A DNA stretch of 64,000 nt from Histidinibacterium lentulum (GCF_003789055.1 NZ_ML119082.1:62001-126000); one strand, 5' to 3'. Counted from the first letter of the stretch, positions 26,001 to 33,734 are shown. Translations and numbers: made by a program. Notes: generated by a model from the sequence alone, not told the origin.

Positions 26001-26536
26001 GCGGTCCGCACTACCTCGCCCGCTTCCGCCCCGCGCCCGCGCCGATGCAGGGCGAGGCCTGGACCCGCCCGGACGATCCGGACCGCCTTGCCGAAGCCCT
26101 CGTCGCCACGCGGCCCCAGGGCAAGGGGCCGGTGCTGGACCTGCCCGGTCCCACGGGCGAATCGAACCGCCTCACGCTCGCCGCCCGCGGACCGCTTCTC
26201 TGCCTCGGCCCGGGGGCGGAGGCCGCCAATGCCCAGGCCACCGCGATCCGCGCCCTGGGAGGCATCGCGGTGGCGGCGGAGGGCCATCTGGCCCCCGAGG
26301 CCCTGACCCGCCTTCCGTCCCTTGCAGGCGTGCTCTGGTGGGGGCCGGAGGCCGAGGCCCGCGCCATGGAGCGCGCCCTCGCCGCCCGGCCCGGTCCCCT
26401 CGTACCGCTCGTGACCGGTGCGCCCGACACGGGACACGCCTGCCACGAGCGTCACGTCTGCATCGACACGACCGCCGCCGGCGGCAACGCCCAGCTCCTC
26501 GCCGAGGTCTCCACCCGTCCCCCCGCCGCCGCCTGA
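23066..26536 (+). CDS. putA: bifunctional proline dehydrogenase / glutamate-semialdehyde dehydrogenase
   Basis: Predicted 1156-residue PutA that oxidises proline to glutamate in two steps. Residues about 1-530 hold the FAD proline dehydrogenase barrel (VRLVKGAYWDTEIKRAQ, NAHTMAAV, then the substrate-binding RRLLENGANSSFVNQI). Residues about 570-1000 are the aldehyde dehydrogenase (ISPWNFPLAIFTGQ, AETGGLNAM, FQSAGQRCSALR with the catalytic Cys). A diverged C-terminal domain follows. The N-terminal ribbon-helix-helix DNA-binding domain of E. coli PutA is absent, which fits control by the divergent Lrp regulator. An AT-rich insert at 24703-24735 encodes the linker SSSGQKYSRKDEH between the two enzymes. 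Confidence 0.95.
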   Translation: MPRDDSPDLRTRLDAATYADERATLERLAAEAALSPEDRARIADRGADLVRRIRATSRPGLMEVFLAEYGLSTDEGIALMCLAEALLRVPDAPTIDALIEDKIAPSDWGRHLGHSSSSLVNASTWALMLTGRVLDEDRPAPFRALRGAVKRLGEPVIRSAVGRAMREMGRQFVLGQDIEAAMDRASKIEAKGYTYSYDMLGEAARSWADAHRYAADYARAIDAISAAATHGDIAANPGISVKLSALHPRYEEARRTRVVTELSPRLADLCAAAAEAGMGLNVDAEEADRLALSLDVIEAALADPRLAGWQGFGIVVQAYGQRAGHTIDWAADLARRQDRRIMVRLVKGAYWDTEIKRAQVMGLDAFPVFTDKAATDVSYIACAKKLLGLTDRLYPQFATHNAHTMAAVLHMAEGLPPTAWEFQRLHGMGETLHEIVRKDHGTRHRIYAPVGAHADLLAYLVRRLLENGANSSFVNQIVDETVPPETVAADPFDALGRAAPLRRGTDLFHPERPNSRGWDLTHRPTLEALDAARGAHRRTRWTAAPSSSGQKYSRKDEHAPLEVKNPADPSDIVGQVRWADEADVQRALDAATPWSAPPETRRATLDAVADAYEAHAGELFAILHREAGKSLPDAVAELREAVDFLRYYAVRASDDGGAPGTWACISPWNFPLAIFTGQIAAALATGNAVLSKPAEQTPLVAARAIALMHGAGVPDTALQLLPGDGTVGAALTGSGRLSGVAFTGSTDTARRIRTSLAETHPPGTPLVAETGGLNAMIVDSTALPEHAVRDILASSFQSAGQRCSALRCLYVQKDIAPALIELLKGAMDTLIAGDPWEHETDLGPVIDAEAQEGIRAHVDAARAEGRLLHETPVPGTGTFVAPALIRVGGIGDLEREIFGPVLHVATFGAHEVDAVIDRINATGYGLTFGLHTRIDDRVQQVMDRIEVGNAYVNRNQIGAIVGSQPFGGEGLSGTGPKAGGPHYLARFRPAPAPMQGEAWTRPDDPDRLAEALVATRPQGKGPVLDLPGPTGESNRLTLAARGPLLCLGPGAEAANAQATAIRALGGIAVAAEGHLAPEALTRLPSLAGVLWWGPEAEARAMERALAARPGPLVPLVTGAPDTGHACHERHVCIDTTAAGGNAQLLAEVSTRPPAAA
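24703..24723 (+). repeat. head of the extragenic repeat inside putA
   Basis: CTCATCTGGCCAAAAATACTC differs at only three positions from CTCATCTGGCCGGGAATACTC at 28391-28411, the start of repeat copy B. Here it is in frame inside putA, in the linker between the two catalytic domains, and without the hairpins that follow in copies A and B. Confidence 0.6.
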
Positions 26537-26615
26537 GGCCGCCCGCCTCGCACCGCGCGCCGCGCACCCGAAAAGTCGCTCTCTAAATAAATTATTCAAA
26601 TCAATAGCTTACGAA

Positions 26616-26634
26616 GCGTTACATCGTGTAACGC
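26616..26634 (+). promoter_or_regulatory. perfect palindrome upstream of rhomboid gene
   Basis: GCGTTACA-TCG-TGTAACGC is a perfect 8-bp inverted repeat with a 3-base centre, 56 bases before the rhomboid start. It lies next to an AT-rich tract (26580-26612) that stands out from the GC-rich surroundings and probably contains the promoter. The palindrome has the form of a dimeric repressor site. Confidence 0.5.
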
Positions 26635-26690
26635 CGCCACGCCCGGCCAATCCCCCTTGACCCGGCCCGCCGGCCCGGCACCTATCGGGC

Positions 26691-27437
26691 ATGTTTCCGA
26701 TCCGAGACCACAACCCGTCAGAGAAGACCCCCGTCGTCGTCTTCGCCCTCATCGCGATCAACGTGGCGGTCTTTCTCTACGATTTCCTCCTCGTCCCCGA
26801 CGGGATGCCCCAGGGCCAGTTCTACTACGACTACGCCCTCGTCCCGGCCCTCGTCTCGAACGGCGAGGGCCTCACCGGCCTTCTCACCCACATGTTCCTC
26901 CACGGCGGCCCGCTCCACCTCGCCGGAAACATGCTCTTCCTCTGGGTCTTCGGCGACAACCTCGAGGAGGAGATGGGCCACGTCGGCTTCATCGTCTTCT
27001 ACCTTCTCGCCGGTTTCGGCGCCGCCTTCTTCCAGTATATCGCCGAACCCTTCAGCCAGATCCCCATGGTCGGCGCCTCGGGCGCGATCGCGGGCGTCAT
27101 GGGCGGCTATCTCCTGATGTTCCCCAAGGCGCGGGTCGACGTGCTGATCTGGATCATCTTCTTCATCCGCATCATCCCGATCCCCGCCTGGATCATGCTG
27201 ATGATCTGGTTCGCCCTGCAGATCGGGGGCGGCCTCGGCACGCCGCTCGACGGCGGCGGGGTGGCCTACTGGGCCCATGCCGGCGGCTTCGTCGCGGGGC
27301 TCGCCATGGTCGTCCCGCTCTGGCTGCGTCGCGGCGGGCCGCGCTACTGGGACGCCGTGAACGGCCATCCGCCCCACCCCGAGGCCCGCTACCGGTTCGA
27401 GTCGAGCCGCGTCCCGACGGTCCGCCGGCGCCGCTGA
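26691..27437 (+). CDS. rhomboid family intramembrane serine protease
   Basis: Predicted 248-residue protease with six or seven membrane helices that cuts within membrane segments of its substrates. The catalytic dyad is present: Ser in VGASGAIAGVMGG near residue 130 and His in AHAGGFVAGLAM near residue 196. HMFLHGGPLHLAGNMLFLWVFG, the conserved loop-1 region with its Asn, is near residues 67-88. The C-terminal tail is cytosolic and basic. It is convergent with the inositol monophosphatase gene, and the two stop codons lie in one palindrome. Confidence 0.92.
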   Translation: MFPIRDHNPSEKTPVVVFALIAINVAVFLYDFLLVPDGMPQGQFYYDYALVPALVSNGEGLTGLLTHMFLHGGPLHLAGNMLFLWVFGDNLEEEMGHVGFIVFYLLAGFGAAFFQYIAEPFSQIPMVGASGAIAGVMGGYLLMFPKARVDVLIWIIFFIRIIPIPAWIMLMIWFALQIGGGLGTPLDGGGVAYWAHAGGFVAGLAMVVPLWLRRGGPRYWDAVNGHPPHPEARYRFESSRVPTVRRRR

Positions 27438-27448
27438 CCCCGGTCAGC
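27433..27448. terminator. palindrome spanning two convergent stop codons
   Basis: GCTGACC-CC-GGTCAGC is a perfect 7-bp inverted repeat that contains the TGA of the rhomboid gene and, on the other strand, the TGA of the monophosphatase gene. It would fold in either transcript. There is no T-run on either side. Confidence 0.4.
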
Positions 27449-28232
27449 CGTTCCGGATGACGGCCGCGAACTTCGAGAACACCCCGTCGCCCGCGCAGAT
27501 CAGCGTGCCGTCCTCGAAGACGTCCGCATCGGGCGTGATCGCCTCCACGAACCCGCCCGCCTCGCGCACGATCACGATGCCTGCGGCACTGTCCCAGGGG
27601 TTCAGGCGCCGCTCCCAGTAGCCGTCGAACCGCCCCGCCGCGACATAGGCGAGGTCGAGCGCCGCCGAGCCCCAGCGCCGCACCCCGGCGGTGGCGGGCA
27701 GGAGCCGCGCAAGGTCCTGCAGGCTCTCGGGCAGGTCCGTGCGCCCGCCAAAGGGAAGACCCGTGGCGAACAGGCTCTCGATCAGACGCGTCCGCCCCGA
27801 AACCCGCAGGCGCGCGCGGTTCATCCAGGCCCCCTCGCCCTTCTCGGCATGGAACATCTCGTCCTTCACCGGGTCGTAGACCACGCCCGAGACGATCTGC
27901 CCCTTGTGCTCCAGCGCGATGGAGATCGACCAGTGCGGCAGGCCGTGCAGGTAGTTCGAGGTCCCGTCCAGCGGATCGACGATCCAGCGCCGGGTCGGGT
28001 CCTCGCCCGGCTCCTCGCCGCCCTCCTCGCCGAAGAACCCGTAGGTCGGCCGCGCCGCCTTCAGCGCCTCGCGGATCAGCTTCTCGGCCTGCCGGTCGGC
28101 GCGGGTGACGAAATCGCCGGGCCCCTTGGCCGAGACCTGGAGGTTCTCCACCTCGGCGAAATCCTTGAGCAGCCCCCGCGCGGCCTTGCGGGCGGTCTGC
28201 TGCATCACGGTCATGTTCGCGGAAAAGGCCAT
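27444..28232 (-). CDS. inositol monophosphatase family protein
   Basis: Predicted 262-residue lithium-sensitive-type phosphatase. Metal motifs are complete: FFGEEGGEE near residue 66, WIVDPLDGTSNYLHG near residues 83-97 and the second-half signature NPWDSAAGIVIVREAGG near residue 212. Substrates in the family include inositol phosphates and 3'-phosphoadenosine compounds; in proteobacteria the closest relatives are SuhB-like, which also act in ribosomal RNA processing. An AGGAG site lies 7 bases before the ATG. Confidence 0.9.
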   Translation of the reverse strand: MAFSANMTVMQQTARKAARGLLKDFAEVENLQVSAKGPGDFVTRADRQAEKLIREALKAARPTYGFFGEEGGEEPGEDPTRRWIVDPLDGTSNYLHGLPHWSISIALEHKGQIVSGVVYDPVKDEMFHAEKGEGAWMNRARLRVSGRTRLIESLFATGLPFGGRTDLPESLQDLARLLPATAGVRRWGSAALDLAYVAAGRFDGYWERRLNPWDSAAGIVIVREAGGFVEAITPDADVFEDGTLICAGDGVFSKFAAVIRNG

Positions 28233-28308
28233 GGGGTGGCTCCTGACAGGCGGGGCGGGCGGGTTCCTCTAACGGCGCAAGGCCGGACTGGCAAGGGGCG
28301 GGCGCCGA

Positions 28309-28328
28309 GGCGTCCACACGTGGACGCC
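28309..28328. promoter_or_regulatory. 9-bp inverted repeat upstream of monophosphatase gene
   Basis: GGCGTCCAC-AC-GTGGACGCC is a perfect 9-bp palindrome 76 bases upstream of the monophosphatase start. It is flanked by an AT-rich stretch (28331-28375) likely to hold promoter elements for that gene. It may be an operator or a hairpin ending metR transcription. Confidence 0.4.
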
Positions 28329-28394
28329 CCATCAAGCCATTGAAATAATTATGAAAGACAAGATAAGCCCATATTGCGCCCCGCCCCCTGCTCA

Positions 28395-28474
28395 TCTGGC
28401 CGGGAATACTCCGGGGAGGTCCGGAGGGGCGGAGCCCCTCCGGCGGGTCGCCGGGCCGAAGGCCCGGCGAAACC
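28395..28474 (+). repeat. two-hairpin extragenic repeat, copy B
   Basis: The element begins TCTGGCCGGGAATACTCC, then has a hairpin GGAGGGGCGGAGCCCCTCC, the linker GGCGGGTCGCC, a second hairpin CCGGGCCGAAGGCCCGG and the tail GGCGAAACC. Order, linker and tail match copy A at 2371-2465, while the stem sequences differ with pairing kept. It lies just past the metR stop, in the opposite orientation to metR. Confidence 0.7.
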
Positions 28475-28476
28475 TC

Positions 28477-29382
28477 TCAGCCGCGCTGGAGCTTGACTGC
28501 CTCCTGGCGGGCGAGGCGGATCAGGTGGGCCATGTAGGGCTTCGGGACATCCTCCGTCCGCGTCGCCGCATAGAGCCGCTTCGTGACGCCCGTCGCCGTG
28601 AGCGGGCGGGTAACATAATCGGAATTGTACCGCACCTCGCGCACGACCCAGTCCGGCAGAACCGCGACGCCACGGTTCGAGGCCACGAGGAGCAGGATCA
28701 CCGCCGTCAATTCCGCCTGGCGCACCGCGGCGGGCTCCACCCGCGCCGGGGTCAGAAGCTCTGTGAAGACGTCGAGACGGGAACGGTCCACGGGGTAGGT
28801 GATCAGCGTCTGGTCGCGGAAATCCTCCGCCTCCACGAAGGACTTCGCGGCCAGTGGATTGGCGGACGAGCAGACGAAGACCGGCGCGTAGTCGAAGAGC
28901 GGCGTGAAGGTGATCCCCGGCAGGTTCTCTGGGTCCGAGGAGACCACGAGATCGACCTTCTCCCGATCGAGCGCCGGCAGCGCGTCGAAGGCGAGGCCCG
29001 GGCGGATGTCCACATCCACGTCGGGCCAGGCCTTGCGGAAGCCCTCGAGCACAGGGAACAGCCATTCGAAACAGGCATGGCACTCGATGGCGATATGGAG
29101 CCGTCCCGCCGAGCCCTGCACCAGCCCTGCGAATTCCGCTTCGAGCGCCGCGACCCGGGGCAGGATGTCTTCGGCGGCGGCCAGGAGGCGCTGGCCCGCG
29201 GCCGACAGTTTCAGCGGCTTCGAGCGGCGCACGAAAAGCTCGACCCCGGCCTGCTCCTCGATCCCCTTGATCTGGTGGCTCAGCGCCGACTGGGTGATGT
29301 TGAGCCTCTCGGCGGCGCGCGCGAGGCCTCCGGTGTCGTTGATCGCCTTGATCGTGCGGAGGTGTCGGAACTCGATATGCAT
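28477..29382 (-). CDS. metR: LysR-family regulator, probable MetR
   Basis: Predicted 301-residue LysR-type regulator. The helix-turn-helix region reads LRTIKAINDTGGLARAAERLNITQSALSHQI, followed by the MetR-like effector domain with IAIECHACFEWLFPVLEGFRKAWP, a segment conserved in homocysteine-responsive MetR. It is divergent from metF, a known MetR target, so control of methionine biosynthesis is the likely role. The ATG at 29382 is preferred because MHIEFRHLRTI is the usual MetR N-terminus; an ATG at 29418 would add 12 residues. Both candidate starts lie close to the inverted repeat at 29423-29450. Confidence 0.85.
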   Translation of the reverse strand: MHIEFRHLRTIKAINDTGGLARAAERLNITQSALSHQIKGIEEQAGVELFVRRSKPLKLSAAGQRLLAAAEDILPRVAALEAEFAGLVQGSAGRLHIAIECHACFEWLFPVLEGFRKAWPDVDVDIRPGLAFDALPALDREKVDLVVSSDPENLPGITFTPLFDYAPVFVCSSANPLAAKSFVEAEDFRDQTLITYPVDRSRLDVFTELLTPARVEPAAVRQAELTAVILLLVASNRGVAVLPDWVVREVRYNSDYVTRPLTATGVTKRLYAATRTEDVPKPYMAHLIRLARQEAVKLQRG

Positions 29383-29422
29383 TTCCCGAACCGAACTCAT
29401 GATCGTCGTGAAGAACATGAGT

Positions 29423-29450
29423 TTGTCTCACGTCGCGGACCATGAGACAA
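29423..29450. promoter_or_regulatory. inverted repeat in metR-metF divergent promoter
   Basis: TTGTCTCA and TGAGACAA form a perfect 8-bp inverted repeat with a 12-base spacer, centred between the divergent metR and metF genes. It is a good candidate for the site of MetR or another methionine-pathway regulator. It does not match the enteric TGAA-N5-TTCA consensus. Confidence 0.5.
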
Positions 29451-29499
29451 GGGAGGGCAAGACAGAGATCCCGCAGCATCCCTTCGCCCGAGGTGCCCC

Positions 29500-30366
29500 A
29501 TGCCCGCCCCAGCCGTCTCCTTCGAGTTCTTCCCGCCCAAGACGCTCGAGGCGTCGTTCCGGCTCTGGGAAACCGTTCAGACCCTGGCGCCGCTCGATCC
29601 GCGCTTCGTGTCGGTGACCTATGGCGCGGGCGGCACCACGCGCAAGCTGACCCACGAGGCGGTCTCCGCGATCCACAAGACCTCGGGCCTGCCGGTTGCG
29701 GCGCATCTCACCTGCGTCGACGCCTCCCGCGAAGAGACGCTGGAGATCGCGCGCGGCTATGCCGAGGCGGGGGTGAAGGGCATCGTGGCGCTGCGCGGCG
29801 ACCCGCCGAAGGGCTCCGGCGGGTTTACCGCCCATCGCGACGGCTTCGCGAGCTCGGTGGAGCTGATCGAGGCGCTGGCGGAGATGAACGCCTTCGACCT
29901 GCATGTGGGCGCCTATCCCGAGAAGCATCCGGAGGCCGCCGATACCACGGCCGATGTCGCCTGGCTCAAGCGCAAGATCGACGCGGGAGCGACCAGCGCG
30001 ATCACCCAGTTCTTCTTCGAGGCGGACACGTTCTTCCGGTTCCGGGACGCCTGCGTCGCGGCGGGCATCGACGCGCCCATCGTGCCGGGCATCCTGCCGG
30101 TGGAGAACTGGAAGGGGGTGCAGAAATTCGCTGCCTCCTGCGGCACATCGATCCCTGCGGAGCTGTGCGACTCCTTCGAGAAGGCGGCGCGCGACGGGCG
30201 GACGGATCTGCTCGCCACGGTGGTGGCGACGGAACTCTGCGACGAACTGATCCGCGGCGGCGTGGAGCAGCTCCATTTCTACACGCTGAACAAGCCCGAA
30301 CTGACCCGTGACGTGTGCCACGCGCTCGGCGTCACGCCGAAATCGCAGCTTCAGGAAGTCGCCTGA
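29500..30366 (+). CDS. metF: methylenetetrahydrofolate reductase
   Basis: Predicted 288-residue flavoenzyme that reduces 5,10-methylene-THF to 5-methyl-THF, the methyl donor for methionine synthesis. The family start SFEFFPPKT near residue 7, VSVTYGAGGTTR near residue 37, the hallmark ALRGDPP near residue 101 and ITQFFFEADTF near residue 168 are all present. Length is normal for bacterial MetF. Divergent from metR; the stop lies in a hairpin shared with the convergent DUF2235 gene. Confidence 0.96.
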   Translation: MPAPAVSFEFFPPKTLEASFRLWETVQTLAPLDPRFVSVTYGAGGTTRKLTHEAVSAIHKTSGLPVAAHLTCVDASREETLEIARGYAEAGVKGIVALRGDPPKGSGGFTAHRDGFASSVELIEALAEMNAFDLHVGAYPEKHPEAADTTADVAWLKRKIDAGATSAITQFFFEADTFFRFRDACVAAGIDAPIVPGILPVENWKGVQKFAASCGTSIPAELCDSFEKAARDGRTDLLATVVATELCDELIRGGVEQLHFYTLNKPELTRDVCHALGVTPKSQLQEVA

Positions 30367-30391
30367 GGCGACACGGCGCCTCGCCTCAGGC
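30361..30391. terminator. bidirectional hairpin over convergent stops
   Basis: GCCTGAGGCG and CGCCTCAGGC form a perfect 10-bp stem with an 11-base loop. The left arm contains the metF TGA, the right arm the TGA of the DUF2235 gene on the other strand, so one structure can serve both transcripts. Confidence 0.55.
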
Positions 30392-31447
30392 GGCGGCGTT
30401 CCCACCGGGGTGGGCCGGGACCGACGTGTCGGGGTCCGGCTTGGGGGCATGGAACCGTTCCGAAGGATCCCGTCCGATGACGCGCGCATGGCGCGACACG
30501 AGCACCTTGGACCAGCCGCGCCAGAGACCCAGGGACGGCGCCTCGGGATCGGCGGGGAATCGTTCGCGCCATCCGGCCGGCAGCGGCAGGCCCGCGCCCT
30601 CGAGCCGGTCGAGCATCCAGACCAGCGACACGTTCGCCAGGGGCCGCGCCGGGGCATAGCCTTCGAGCTGGCCGCCGATGTCGCCATGGGTGCCGCGGAA
30701 CCAGACCTGTTCGAGATGGCCCCGGAAGCCCGGCGGCGTGTGCCACAGGACCGGCGCATAGGCGTCGCGGGTCTCGTCCCGGGCGAGGGCGTGAAAGTTG
30801 TGGCGCGCGACGGCGGTTGGAAACTGGTTGTGCATCCGGTGCTTGGGGTCGATCCATGTCCCGAGACCCGGCAGGCGAAGGCCCAGCGTCTTGACGGTGT
30901 CCCAGACCCCCACCGCCTCGATCCGGACTTCGGGATGGCAGAAGCGCCGCCGGAACGCCTCGGCCACGGGACCGCGCGCGCCGGAGCGGTAGTGGCGACA
31001 GGCCTGCCGGATCGTGCGGACGGTCGCATGTTCGGTGCGGACGAGGCCCACGAGGTCGATCACCCCCGCCAGCGCCCGAACCGCGTAGGCGCCGCGGGAG
31101 AAGCCCAGAAGGAAGATCCGGTCGCCGGGCCGGTAGCGGGAGGCGAGCACACCGTAGGCCCGCTCGATCTGCCGGTTGATACCGCGGCCCGCCGCCACGT
31201 CGAGGGCCGAGGACCAGTCGCGCCACTGCACGCCCGCCTCGTAATGGACGGTCAGATTGGCCGAAAGACCGGCCTCGCGGAGCAGCAGGTACGTCAGCCC
31301 GGCGTTGCTCTCGAAGCCCGGCGCGAGGGACGACATGGTCCCGTCGAGGACCACCACATGGACCGCGGCGCCCCGGTGGCGCCCGCGCCCCTCGGCCCGG
31401 ACGGGCCGGCGTCCGAGGAGCGCAAGGAGGCGGTCACGCAGCGGCAC
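30386..31447 (-). CDS. DUF2235 alpha/beta hydrolase-like protein
   Basis: Predicted 353-residue protein of the DUF2235 group, related to Tle1-type phospholipases. HVVVLDGTMSS near residue 26 is the usual opening strand, and GFSRGAYAVRALAGVI contains the nucleophile elbow with Ser. GVWDTVKTLG and WFRGTHGDIGGQ carry the other expected acid and His residues. No signal peptide or type VI secretion gene is nearby, so it is likely a housekeeping hydrolase or ligand-binding protein rather than an effector. GTG start at 31447, inside the end of the upstream gene, with GGAG 10 bases before. Confidence 0.82.
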   Translation of the reverse strand: MPLRDRLLALLGRRPVRAEGRGRHRGAAVHVVVLDGTMSSLAPGFESNAGLTYLLLREAGLSANLTVHYEAGVQWRDWSSALDVAAGRGINRQIERAYGVLASRYRPGDRIFLLGFSRGAYAVRALAGVIDLVGLVRTEHATVRTIRQACRHYRSGARGPVAEAFRRRFCHPEVRIEAVGVWDTVKTLGLRLPGLGTWIDPKHRMHNQFPTAVARHNFHALARDETRDAYAPVLWHTPPGFRGHLEQVWFRGTHGDIGGQLEGYAPARPLANVSLVWMLDRLEGAGLPLPAGWRERFPADPEAPSLGLWRGWSKVLVSRHARVIGRDPSERFHAPKPDPDTSVPAHPGGNAAA

Positions 31448-33734
31448 CCGGGCGTGTCTCCTGCAGCATCCGCCAGACCCGTTCCGGCGTGAAGGGCGCC
31501 TGCACCCCGCGCACGCCGAGGTCCCAGAGCGCATCCTGCACCGCATTCGACACCGCGGCGAGCGCGCCCACGGTTCCGGCCTCGCCGCAGCCCTTCATGC
31601 CCATGGGGTTGTTCACGGAGGGCGTGGGTTCCGAATGGAACGTGATCCACGGCATGTCGTAGGCCCGCGGCATGGCGTAATCCATGTAGCTCGCGGTCAG
31701 GAGCTGGCCGGTCTCGTCGTGGACCACGCGTTCGGTGATGGTCTGGCCGATGCCCTGGGCCACGCCGCCATGGACCTGGCCCTCGGCCAGCATGGGGTTG
31801 ATGAGATTGCCGAAATCGTCGACCACCGTGTACCGGACCACCTTCGTGACGCCTGTCTCCGGGTCGATCTCGACCTCGGCGACATGGCAACCGTTGGGGA
31901 AGGACATCTGTTCCAGCTCGCCGGTCTCGGCGATGGTCAGGAGATCCTCGCGGCCTTTCCCGCGGGCAAGTTCCGCCACCTCGAGCATGGTGGGCGTCTG
32001 GTTCGAGCCCGGGATGCGGAAGGTCTCGTCGTCGAAGCTCACCTCGGCGGCATCGACGCCGTTCTCCTCGGCGAGGAATGCGGCGAAGCGGGTCTTCATG
32101 GTGCCGACGGCCACCAGCGTGGCGTTGTTCTGCGTGGTCACCGAGCGGGAGCCGCCGGTGCCGCCGCCGCGCGCGATGAGGTCGCTGTCGCCCTGCACGA
32201 CGCGGATGCGGTCGGCGGGGATGCCGGTGTGGTCGGCGAGGAACTGGGCATAGACCGTCTCGTGCCCCTGCCCGTTCGACTGGGTGCCGACGTAGAGCGC
32301 GACGCCGCCGTCCTCCTCGAAGACGACCTTCACCCGCTCGTCCTTGTCGCCGAGAATGCTCTCGATGTAGTAGCAGAGCCCAAGGCCGCGCAGGAGGCCC
32401 TGCGCCTGCGAGGCCTCGCGGCGGGCGGCGAAACCCGCGAGATCGGCCTCGGCCTCGGTCCGGGTCAGGACCTTGTCGAAATCGCCCACGTCGTAGGTGA
32501 CGCCGGTCGCGGAGGTGTAGGGAAACTTCGCGGGCGGGATGAAGTTGCGGCGGCGGAGATCGCGCGGATCGACACCGAGTTCGCGGGCGGCGTGGTCCAT
32601 GGCGCGTTCGAGCACGAAGATCGCCTCGGGCCGGCCTGCGCCGCGATAGGCGTCGGTCTGGGTGGTGTTGGTGTAGATGCCCTTCACATGGAGCCATGCG
32701 GTGGGGATGTCGTAGACCCCCGGCATGACCTTGGAGAAGAGCTCGGTCTGGATGTGCTGGCTGAATTCGGAGTTGTAGGCGCCCTGGTTGGCCATGCTCT
32801 CCACCCTGTAGGCGGTCAGCCGCAGATCGGCGTCGAAGGCGAGCGTCGCGGTGGAGACAAGGTCGCGGCCCGCGTTGTCCGACAGCATCGACTCGGTCCG
32901 GTCGGCGGTCCAGCGGACGGGCTTGCCCAGCATCCGCGTGGCCTGGGCGGTGAGGATATACTCGGGGTAGTCGAAGCCCTTCATCCCGAAACCGCCGCCC
33001 ACGTCGGGCGTCGTCACCCGCACGTCCGCGCGGTCGAGGCCCAGCATCCGCGCCAGCCGCTTCTTCGTGCCCCAGACCCCCTGCCCGTTCACGCAGAAAT
33101 GCAGGCGGTTGCCGTCGAGCTCGGCAAAGCAGCCGCGCGGCTCCATGGAATTGACGATGACCCGGTTGTCCTCGACGTCGACGGTCACGACATGGGTCGC
33201 GGCAGCAATGGCGGCCTCGGTCGCCTCCCGGTCGCCCTTGCCGTATTCGAAGGCCAGATTGCCGGGCGCCTCGGGGTGGATCGCCTCGCCGCCCTCGACC
33301 AGCGCCATGTGAACGGGCAGGTCGTCGATCTCGACCTCGATCAGTTCGGCCGCGTCCTTGGCCTGCGCCAGCGTCTCGGCCACGATGAAGGCGATGGGCT
33401 CTCCGACGAAGCGGACGCGATCGCGCGCGAGGATCGGGCGTTCGGGCTGCGCGCCCTCACCGCCATCCACGGTGTCGATGGGGTCGCTGTCCATGCCGAC
33501 CTCGATGCCCTCGGCCTCGAGGTCCGCCAGCGTCAGCACCAGGTGCACGCCCTCGGCCTCGCGCGCGGCGGAGACATCGAGCGTCGTGATCTCGCCATGG
33601 GCGACGGTCGAGCGCAGGACGTAGCCGAAGAGCGCGCCCTTCGGGGCGATGTCATCGACATACCGCCCGTGACCCGTCAGGAAACGCTGATCCTCGAACC
33701 GCTTCACCGGCTGGGACTTGCCGAACTTCTCCAT
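31434..33734 (-). CDS. CoxL-like molybdenum hydroxylase large subunit (form II type)
   Basis: Predicted 766-residue molybdopterin-binding subunit of the xanthine oxidase / CO dehydrogenase family. The active-site loop reads AYRGAGRPEA, as in form II CoxL-like proteins; true CO dehydrogenases have AYxCSFR, so CO oxidation is unlikely. VGGGFGMKG, GTGGSRS and GCGEAGTVGALAAV mark cofactor contacts, the last with the catalytic Glu. The FAD (coxM) and iron-sulfur (coxS) subunit genes are not adjacent, so the partners must be encoded elsewhere. The start at 33734 has GGAG; an upstream ATG at 33764 is less likely. Confidence 0.88.
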   Translation of the reverse strand: MEKFGKSQPVKRFEDQRFLTGHGRYVDDIAPKGALFGYVLRSTVAHGEITTLDVSAAREAEGVHLVLTLADLEAEGIEVGMDSDPIDTVDGGEGAQPERPILARDRVRFVGEPIAFIVAETLAQAKDAAELIEVEIDDLPVHMALVEGGEAIHPEAPGNLAFEYGKGDREATEAAIAAATHVVTVDVEDNRVIVNSMEPRGCFAELDGNRLHFCVNGQGVWGTKKRLARMLGLDRADVRVTTPDVGGGFGMKGFDYPEYILTAQATRMLGKPVRWTADRTESMLSDNAGRDLVSTATLAFDADLRLTAYRVESMANQGAYNSEFSQHIQTELFSKVMPGVYDIPTAWLHVKGIYTNTTQTDAYRGAGRPEAIFVLERAMDHAARELGVDPRDLRRRNFIPPAKFPYTSATGVTYDVGDFDKVLTRTEAEADLAGFAARREASQAQGLLRGLGLCYYIESILGDKDERVKVVFEEDGGVALYVGTQSNGQGHETVYAQFLADHTGIPADRIRVVQGDSDLIARGGGTGGSRSVTTQNNATLVAVGTMKTRFAAFLAEENGVDAAEVSFDDETFRIPGSNQTPTMLEVAELARGKGREDLLTIAETGELEQMSFPNGCHVAEVEIDPETGVTKVVRYTVVDDFGNLINPMLAEGQVHGGVAQGIGQTITERVVHDETGQLLTASYMDYAMPRAYDMPWITFHSEPTPSVNNPMGMKGCGEAGTVGALAAVSNAVQDALWDLGVRGVQAPFTPERVWRMLQETRPGAAA

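Noticed and set aside
30386-31447. Type VI secretion phospholipase effector
   Set aside because: The fold group fits, but no vgrG, PAAR or immunity gene is next to it.
31434-33734. True aerobic CO dehydrogenase large subunit
   Set aside because: The active-site loop is AYRGAGR rather than AYxCSFR, and coxM and coxS are not adjacent.
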